Positions 58,839 to 64,000 of a stretch of DNA of 64,000 nucleotides are shown one piece after another (position 1 is the first letter of the stretch; each line of letters begins with the position of its first letter). Source of the DNA: Taishania sp045629585 (GTDB lineage Bacteria; Bacteroidota; Bacteroidia; Flavobacteriales_D; Crocinitomicaceae); assembly GCA_045629585.1 (NCBI GenBank), contig JAZQRM010000092.1, positions 1 to 64,000 on the forward strand, in the 5' to 3' direction. The position numbers and the translations under genes are program-made. The notes beneath the pieces are model-generated. The model saw nothing but the letters and a program-made list of their open reading frames with translations, was not told where the DNA came from and made no database searches.

Positions 58839-59435
58839 TTATCTACCTTTTTTGGCTAGTGGAAACTTCATTTTATAATCAACATTCACCTCTCCCTTAG
58901 AAATATTTTGCAATTTCTTTTGAATCATACGCTTCTTTAAAGAACCTAAATGATCGGTAAACAAAATACCTTCTATATGATCGTACTCATGCTGTATGAT
59001 ACGTGCTTTGTAACCCGAAAACTGCTCTTCTTGCAAGACCCAATTTTCATCATAATAAGAAATGGTGATCGTCTCCTTACGAAAAACTTCTTCTCGAACT
59101 TTAGGAATAGAAAGACACCCTTCAAAAAACCCCCACTTCTCCCCTTCTTCTTCTTCAATAATTGGATTGATAAAAACTTTTTTAAACCCTTCCATTCCTT
59201 CTGCACGTGGATCATACTCATCATCCTCATCTTGTTCCGCAAATGGTGAACCATCAACAACAAATAAACGTATCCCCAAACCAACTTGTGGAGCTGCTAA
59301 ACCCACACCTTGTGCCTCGTACATGGTCTCAAACATATTCGCTATCAACTCATTTAATTTTGGATAATCTTTATCTATTTCTTGTGCTTCTTTCTTCAAC
59401 ACAGGATCTCCGTATGCAACAATTGGTAAAATCAT
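58839..59435 (-). CDS. def: peptide deformylase
   Basis: Def removes the formyl group from nascent proteins. The 198-residue protein has the three motifs of the family: GVGLAAPQVG, EGCLSIP and QHEYDHIEG, which give the Cys and two His metal ligands and the catalytic Glu. A 20-residue acidic insert (EQDEDDEYDPRAEG) between motifs 1 and 2 is common in Bacteroidota. A TACTTTTG element (59460-59453) lies 17 bases before the ATG. Confidence 0.96.
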   Translation of the reverse strand: MILPIVAYGDPVLKKEAQEIDKDYPKLNELIANMFETMYEAQGVGLAAPQVGLGIRLFVVDGSPFAEQDEDDEYDPRAEGMEGFKKVFINPIIEEEEGEKWGFFEGCLSIPKVREEVFRKETITISYYDENWVLQEEQFSGYKARIIQHEYDHIEGILFTDHLGSLKKRMIQKKLQNISKGEVNVDYKMKFPLAKKGR

Positions 59436-59654
59436 AGTATTTTATTGTAACGCAAAAGTAATCATTTGAAGTGAAAATAAAATGGTTAAAAGGAAACAAA
59501 ACCACTTAAAACACTTAAGATTGTGTTAATTCACAAAATGTTTTGTTAAATGTCACATTTAGTTTTTTTTTGTTAAAAAAACAACGCCGCTCAAAAACTC
59601 AGGTAACTTTCCCTATAAAAAAACGTTATTATTCCTAAATGACCAACTCTACTT

Positions 59655-62420
59655 ATGAATCGTTTACTTACCATCTTGATATTTTTTGGTTTTAATATAT
59701 TTACGATTATACATGCTCAAGAACAGTTCATGCAAATCAAGGGAACAATTATAGACTCGACACTTGAAAAACAAATCGTATTCGCGAAAGCATTTTTAAT
59801 TAAAAGCCAAGACTCTACCATTATTACTTATAAAACAACCGATCGAACAGGGAGTTTCGAATTCAATATCCCAATTGATACCGTTCGTTTAATTATTAAC
59901 CACCCAAAATTTGACGAAAAAGAATTTCTAATAGTCGGCTCTAATGAACAAAACACGTTTGACCTAGGTGAAATTTACCCTCCTGAAAAAGGAAAAGGAT
60001 TAGACGAAGTTATCATTCTAGCGTTTAAAGACCCCATATATTTCAAAGGTGATACTTTAGTTTATGTGGCTGATTCTTTTAAAACCCGTCCAAACGCTGT
60101 GGTGGAAGATCTTTTAAAACGTTTACCAGGTGTAAAAGTGGAAAAAGATGGTTCGATTAAAGTGCAAGGAAAAGAGGTGAAAAAAGTATTAGTGGATGGA
60201 GATGAATTTTTTGGTTCTGACGCAACACTCGCCACTCGTAACCTTTCTGCTAATTCCATTCAAACGGTCGAAGTTTACGAAAAAGAAGAAGTCGGAAGCA
60301 CCAGTGCGGACGATAAAATTCAAGTGCTCGACTTAAAACTAAAAGACGAATTCAAAAAAGGATATTTTGGAGAAGTTGCTTTGGGATCTGACTTCACGCA
60401 CTATCACGAAGGAAAAGTGTTCGCCAATTATTTCACGCAAAAAACCAAAATTTCTATTTTCGGAATGGGCGCTAACACTTTAGAATCGGCTATTTCTTGG
60501 TCGCAAGCCAATCAATATGGATTGGATCACCTCAATGCTTATCAGTACGATTCTGAATCAGATTCTTGGCAACAAAACGAAAACAATTTTGATGGAGAAA
60601 GAGGTTTCCCGGTTTTATACAGAACGGGAGCATTGTACAATGGGCAACTTTCTAAAAAAATTACCATTAACGCGAATTATACGTACACTGAATTTCAATT
60701 ACGTATAAAAACCGAAACAAGAAATCAATTTCGATTTATTGACACCACCTATTACAACAATAGTACAACGGAATCAACCTCAAAAACCAAACAACATTTG
60801 GCCAATTTATCGTTGACTTATAAAATAGACTCTACAACAACCTTAACCTTTAAACCACGCTTTTTACACCAAAATGAAGCAAGTAATTCGAATAATCTTT
60901 TTTCCTTTTCTAATGAAAACAACATTCGAACACGAACAGGTAACAACATCCAAGAAAACAACAAAATAGGGTTCAATATCAAAACTCCTCTAATTTTAGA
61001 AAAACTGTTTCAAAAGAAAAATCGAAAATTTATTCTGACCAATAATTTCACTTATGATAAAGCTGACAAAAATGGTGTTTTAAAATACGACGATGAAAAT
61101 GAGCAACCTGGATTCGGTAATCTGCAAATTGATCAACACAAATCTGGTAACACATCCATCGTTTCGAATTTAACACAAGCGACTTTTTTAGAACCTTTCA
61201 CAAAACACATAAAAGTTGCTTTTAAACTGGAACATTTTTTCACAAAAAATCAAGATAATATCTTATCATACAATCCAGAAAATGGAGTTTATGACATCCT
61301 CGATTCATTAACATCCAATCAGTTTCAATCGCTAAAAAACAAATCGACAGCTGGTGCTCAATTTATCTACGAGAAGAAAAAGAATAAATTACAAATCGGG
61401 GTTGACGGAAGTTATATTTCAACGCAAAACGCAAATTTGATTAACAATAACACAATCAATCAAAAGCAATTTTTTATTTTACCCAACATGCGATACATTT
61501 GGTCGATTAGCAAAACAAGTCAACTTAACACAAGTATTAAAACGAATACCAACCTACCAACCAACGTTTTTTTACAACCGATTTACAACAATACCAACCC
61601 TAACTTTATCAGTTTAGGATCTCCGGATTTAAAACCCAGTTATTCGGTAAGCACTAACAATTACTATTACATTTTCAAATCATCTACAGGCTATCAATCA
61701 TCCGTTTACATGAATGCAGTATATAGCTATAATGCGTTTGTAAGTGACATTCAATTTGATAATCAAGGCCGCCAATTTTCATCCTATTACAATAAAGACA
61801 AATTTGATTACAGTTCTATTGGCGCCAACTTCCGCATACCATTCTTCAAACGAATCTTGTCACTTGACCCTTCATTTGGCTATTCCAACAACCTTGTGAT
61901 TGGACGAATTAACGGTTTAGAAAACAAAACATTTGTAAATCGATTAGACCCTGGTTTAGAATTATCTGCTAACACCGACTTCCTTTACATAAGCATTGGC
62001 TCTAAATATTCGTATGCTATTCGACAAAACAAAAATAGTTTTACCGATAACATCGTCAATGCTACATGGGTACACACCGCAGAAGCCGAATTTTATCTTC
62101 CAAAGGAAATCGAATTGGGTATTTCGTACGTAGTTACACAATACAACAACTTGGCTCAATCTTTTAACATCACCCGTCAAATTTTAAGCGCGCGCATAGA
62201 AGTTCCATTAGGTAAGCATAAAAATTATATCATAACAGCGCAAGTTCATGATTTATTGAATCAAAATCAGTTTGTGAGTCGTTACAATACCATCAATCAA
62301 ATTTCGGATACTCGAACCAATTCCATTGGACGTTATTATTTATTGCGCTTCACTTATAAGTTCAATAGTACTTACAAGAAAAATAAAGAAAATGAAAACA
62401 ATCTGGATACTGATCATTAA
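59655..62420 (+). CDS. outer-membrane beta-barrel receptor with carboxypeptidase-like N-domain
   Basis: The 921-residue product has a signal peptide (about 1-21, IIHAQ), a carboxypeptidase regulatory-like domain (IKGTIIDSTLEKQIVFAKAFLIK...), a plug-type region (VVEDLLKRLPGVKVEKDGSIKVQGKEVKKVLVDGDEFF) and a C-terminal OMP_b-brl_3 barrel. It ends in RFTYKF followed by a polar tail. It is a TonB-dependent-receptor relative of the type that pairs with GLPGLI proteins. The next gene overlaps by 29 bases. The ligand is unknown; peptide or metal transport is only a guess. Confidence 0.9.
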   Translation: MNRLLTILIFFGFNIFTIIHAQEQFMQIKGTIIDSTLEKQIVFAKAFLIKSQDSTIITYKTTDRTGSFEFNIPIDTVRLIINHPKFDEKEFLIVGSNEQNTFDLGEIYPPEKGKGLDEVIILAFKDPIYFKGDTLVYVADSFKTRPNAVVEDLLKRLPGVKVEKDGSIKVQGKEVKKVLVDGDEFFGSDATLATRNLSANSIQTVEVYEKEEVGSTSADDKIQVLDLKLKDEFKKGYFGEVALGSDFTHYHEGKVFANYFTQKTKISIFGMGANTLESAISWSQANQYGLDHLNAYQYDSESDSWQQNENNFDGERGFPVLYRTGALYNGQLSKKITINANYTYTEFQLRIKTETRNQFRFIDTTYYNNSTTESTSKTKQHLANLSLTYKIDSTTTLTFKPRFLHQNEASNSNNLFSFSNENNIRTRTGNNIQENNKIGFNIKTPLILEKLFQKKNRKFILTNNFTYDKADKNGVLKYDDENEQPGFGNLQIDQHKSGNTSIVSNLTQATFLEPFTKHIKVAFKLEHFFTKNQDNILSYNPENGVYDILDSLTSNQFQSLKNKSTAGAQFIYEKKKNKLQIGVDGSYISTQNANLINNNTINQKQFFILPNMRYIWSISKTSQLNTSIKTNTNLPTNVFLQPIYNNTNPNFISLGSPDLKPSYSVSTNNYYYIFKSSTGYQSSVYMNAVYSYNAFVSDIQFDNQGRQFSSYYNKDKFDYSSIGANFRIPFFKRILSLDPSFGYSNNLVIGRINGLENKTFVNRLDPGLELSANTDFLYISIGSKYSYAIRQNKNSFTDNIVNATWVHTAEAEFYLPKEIELGISYVVTQYNNLAQSFNITRQILSARIEVPLGKHKNYIITAQVHDLLNQNQFVSRYNTINQISDTRTNSIGRYYLLRFTYKFNSTYKKNKENENNLDTDH

Positions 62421-63132
62421 TTGCTTTTTGTCACTCCATTTATTTGGACAAATATCTCAAGGGGTAATTACTTTTGAGCGCACTATAAATATTTACAAAA
62501 AATATAAAGATTATAAGGATATCAAAAAATGGATTCCGGAGAAAGACAAATACCGTAAGGACATATATGAATTGCATTTTAACGATACCTTAAGCGTGTT
62601 TTTTCCAACGATTGAAACAGAAACAAACACATGGACAGCTTCCTGTAACACCGTTACAATGTATCCCAATCAAAAAATATACGAAGCCAAACAACATTTC
62701 AATTTAGATGAACTTTTAGTCCTTGATTCCATACCCCATCGCACTTGGAAACTCACGAACAAATGGCGCAAAATTTTAGATTACGATTGCCGACAAGCCG
62801 TCTATCAATTCGATGATACCATTCGGATTTACGCTTGGTTTACTCCAGCCATCGCTCCAAGCATTGGTCCTGAAACCATGTGGGATTTACCTGGCGGAAT
62901 TTTAGGTCTTGCTTTAGAAGATGGAAGCATTACCTATTTTGCTACAAAAGTAGAAAGTAAGCCGCTTGATTGGATCAATACCAAACAACGCTTTAATACT
63001 AAAAAAGCAAAATCAAAAGCCGAACATCGCATTGCAATTCTTGGAAAAGAAAAGGAAAAACCAAACGAAAAGAAAGAAAAAAATGGTTCTAATTGGATGG
63101 AGGAAGAACTTCGAGATACCTTTATGTTCTAA
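62392..63132 (+). CDS. GLPGLI family exported protein
   Basis: The product has about 246 residues from the ATG at 62392 (MKTIWILI), the start of a good signal peptide; the in-frame ATG at 62326 would add 22 residues inside the receptor gene. The GLPGLI motif is present as GPETMWDLPGGILGLALEDGSITYFATKV. The family is found only in Bacteroidota, often behind a beta-barrel receptor as here; the function is unknown. The C-terminus is highly basic (KEKEKPNEKKEKN). It converges on ruvX with an overlap of 4 bases. Confidence 0.9.
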   Translation: MKTIWILIINCFLSLHLFGQISQGVITFERTINIYKKYKDYKDIKKWIPEKDKYRKDIYELHFNDTLSVFFPTIETETNTWTASCNTVTMYPNQKIYEAKQHFNLDELLVLDSIPHRTWKLTNKWRKILDYDCRQAVYQFDDTIRIYAWFTPAIAPSIGPETMWDLPGGILGLALEDGSITYFATKVESKPLDWINTKQRFNTKKAKSKAEHRIAILGKEKEKPNEKKEKNGSNWMEEELRDTFMF

Positions 63133-63542
63133 ATAAGATTACCTATATATTCTTGTAAAATAATAGCTGCCGAAACTTTGTCAATCATTCCTTTTTGTTG
63201 ACGGTCTTTTTTCTTCATTCCACCTTGAATCATCGCATCTAATGCCATTTTTGAGGTAAATCGTTCGTCGTGTAAATCAATCTTAACATTGGGGAATTGC
63301 TTCTCAAGCGCCTCCTTTAGTAAATAAACATTTTGAGTTACATGCGAATCAGAACCATCCATGCGTTTGGGCTCGCCTAAAACAATAATATCAATATTAT
63401 CTTTTTCAACCAACCGAATCAAGACATTCATCAGTTCTTTAGAATCTACCGTATCCAAAGGTGTTGCAATAATGCGCAATTCATCTGTAATTGCAAGTCC
63501 ACAACGTTTTAATCCAAAATCAATTGATAAGATTCTCCCCAT
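63129..63542 (-). CDS. ruvX: putative pre-16S rRNA nuclease (Holliday junction resolvase-like) YqgF
   Basis: The 137-residue RNase H-fold protein has the N-terminal ILSIDFGLKRCGLAITD, IDIIVLGEPKRMDGSDS, FPNVKIDLHDERFTSKMALDAM and the C-terminal KGMIDKVSAAIILQEYI. YqgF in E. coli is needed for maturation of the 5' end of 16S rRNA. It is divergent from dapD (87 bases between them). Confidence 0.95.
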   Translation of the reverse strand: MGRILSIDFGLKRCGLAITDELRIIATPLDTVDSKELMNVLIRLVEKDNIDIIVLGEPKRMDGSDSHVTQNVYLLKEALEKQFPNVKIDLHDERFTSKMALDAMIQGGMKKKDRQQKGMIDKVSAAIILQEYIGNLI

Positions 63543-63599
63543 TCTACAAATTTAAGATTTCGTTTAATATTTAACTAAAAAACAATACAATGAAATCGT

Positions 63600-63607
63600 T
63601 ATCTTTG
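63600..63607 (+). promoter_or_regulatory. -7 element of the dapD promoter
   Basis: TATCTTTG (63600-63607) matches TAnnTTTG and lies 22 bases before the dapD ATG. No clear -33 TTG is seen. Confidence 0.55.
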
Positions 63608-63629
63608 GGAAAAAGAAATTATCATCAAT

Positions 63630-64000
63630 ATGCGTGAGATTATTGAAGCTGCGTGGGACAACCGCGATTTACTAAAAGAAGAACAAACCGTAAAAGCAAT
63701 TGAAGCGGTTATCGAAGATATAGACAAAGGTCGTTTACGCGTTGCGGAACCCTTAGAAAATGGAGAATGGCAAGTAAATGAATGGGTGAAAAAAGCAGTA
63801 GTTATGTACTTCCCTATTCGTAAAATGGAAACAATCGAAGTGGGGCCATTTGAATTCCACGACAAAATGGCTTTGAAAACAGATTACGAAAAATTAGGCG
63901 TGCGTGTCGTTCCTCCTGCAGTTGCTCGTTATGGCGCATTTGTTTCTCCTGGTGTAATCTTAATGCCTTCTTATGTTAACATCGGTGCCTATGTTGACGC
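63630..64000 (+). CDS. dapD: 2,3,4,5-tetrahydropyridine-2,6-dicarboxylate N-succinyltransferase (3' truncated by window edge)
   Basis: The first 123 codons of DapD are present. DapD transfers a succinyl group from succinyl-CoA to tetrahydrodipicolinate in lysine/meso-diaminopimelate synthesis. The N-terminal helical part begins MREIIEAAWDNRDLLKEE, and the visible part ends in the first left-handed beta-helix coil: VVPPAVARYGAFVSPGVILMPSYVNIGAYVDA. The start is the only ATG that fits, and the frame is open to the last base. It supplies the cell-wall diaminopimelate that MurE joins upstream of MurF. Confidence 0.96.
   Translation, partial: MREIIEAAWDNRDLLKEEQTVKAIEAVIEDIDKGRLRVAEPLENGEWQVNEWVKKAVVMYFPIRKMETIEVGPFEFHDKMALKTDYEKLGVRVVPPAVARYGAFVSPGVILMPSYVNIGAYVD

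Noticed and set aside
59548..59575. Hairpin AAATGT-C-ACATTT followed by T
   Set aside because: The stem has only A/T-rich 6-base arms and a one-base loop, and no gene on the plus strand ends before it.
1..64000. Insertion sequences, prophage, integron or defence island
   Set aside because: No transposase, phage structural, restriction or toxin-antitoxin genes were recognised; xerD at 35999 has housekeeping features and no attachment-site repeats around it.

Overview
This window comes from an AT-rich genome of the Bacteroidota, most likely order Flavobacteriales. The evidence is type IX secretion (T9SS) and gliding genes (porU, porV, a porP/sprF homologue, gldJ followed directly by murF), T9SS sorting domains, a GLPGLI protein, a GWxTD protein, paired DUF1573 proteins, and promoters of the Bacteroidota type (TTG/TTTG, about 19-22 bases, TAnnTTTG) with little sign of Shine-Dalgarno sequences. 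The genus cannot be fixed from the sequence. No insertion sequence, prophage or CRISPR array was seen; most of the window is ordinary chromosomal core.

Layout. 1-2466: end of an unknown gene, a small TonB-C-domain protein, a 613-base spacer with two direct-repeat clusters, and two tandem paralogous lipoproteins. 2478-7049: a mutagenesis-type cassette (dinB-dnaE2) divergent from a small XRE regulator, with an inverted-repeat operator between them. 7146-7267: candidate structured RNA and terminator. 7268-12833: secreted sugar dehydrogenase, dicarboxylate/glutamate symporter, OmpA/OmpW-size beta-barrel protein, PhnA/YjdM, and a degenerate two-component pair. 12927-21891: ispF, porV and porU on one strand, porP/sprF and gldJ on the other. 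21948-31200: murF, an NAD(P)-binding protein, a candidate sRNA, acyl-CoA dehydrogenase, anmK, an amino-acid dehydrogenase, exbB-exbD-tonB-like genes and folC. 31230-32967: three tRNA-Val and two tRNA-Ser genes around a fatty acid hydroxylase gene. 33107-42306: GWxTD lipid/adhesion-type protein, glycosyltransferase, aroQ, xerD, bestrophin, rimO, lipoprotein, elbB, pckA. 42365-47568: corA, M42 peptidase, yigZ, SPFH protein, dnaA. 47910-52507: thioesterase, arginase-family enzyme, membrane patatin, SirB1-like protein. 52509-64000: replicative dnaE with a fused proofreading exonuclease, small membrane protein, two DUF1573 proteins, lipoprotein, def, a beta-barrel receptor plus GLPGLI pair, ruvX, and the start of dapD.

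How the genes work together. PorU and PorV act together at the outer membrane: PorV shuttles T9SS cargo and PorU cleaves its C-terminal signal; GldJ and PorP/SprF belong to the motor/secretion and outer-membrane attachment parts. The sugar dehydrogenase at 7268-8611 carries a T9SS tail and is a likely local cargo. DinB and the second DnaE look like a translesion pair under XRE control, separate from the replicative DnaE at 52509. Cell wall (murF, anmK), energy transduction (exbB/exbD/tonB) and central metabolism (pckA, amino-acid dehydrogenase) fill the rest. The most unusual items are the kinase/regulator pair that has lost key phosphotransfer residues, the operator architecture of the dinB-dnaE2/XRE cassette, the tRNA-Ser promoters that abut the tRNA 5' ends, and two candidate non-coding RNAs.
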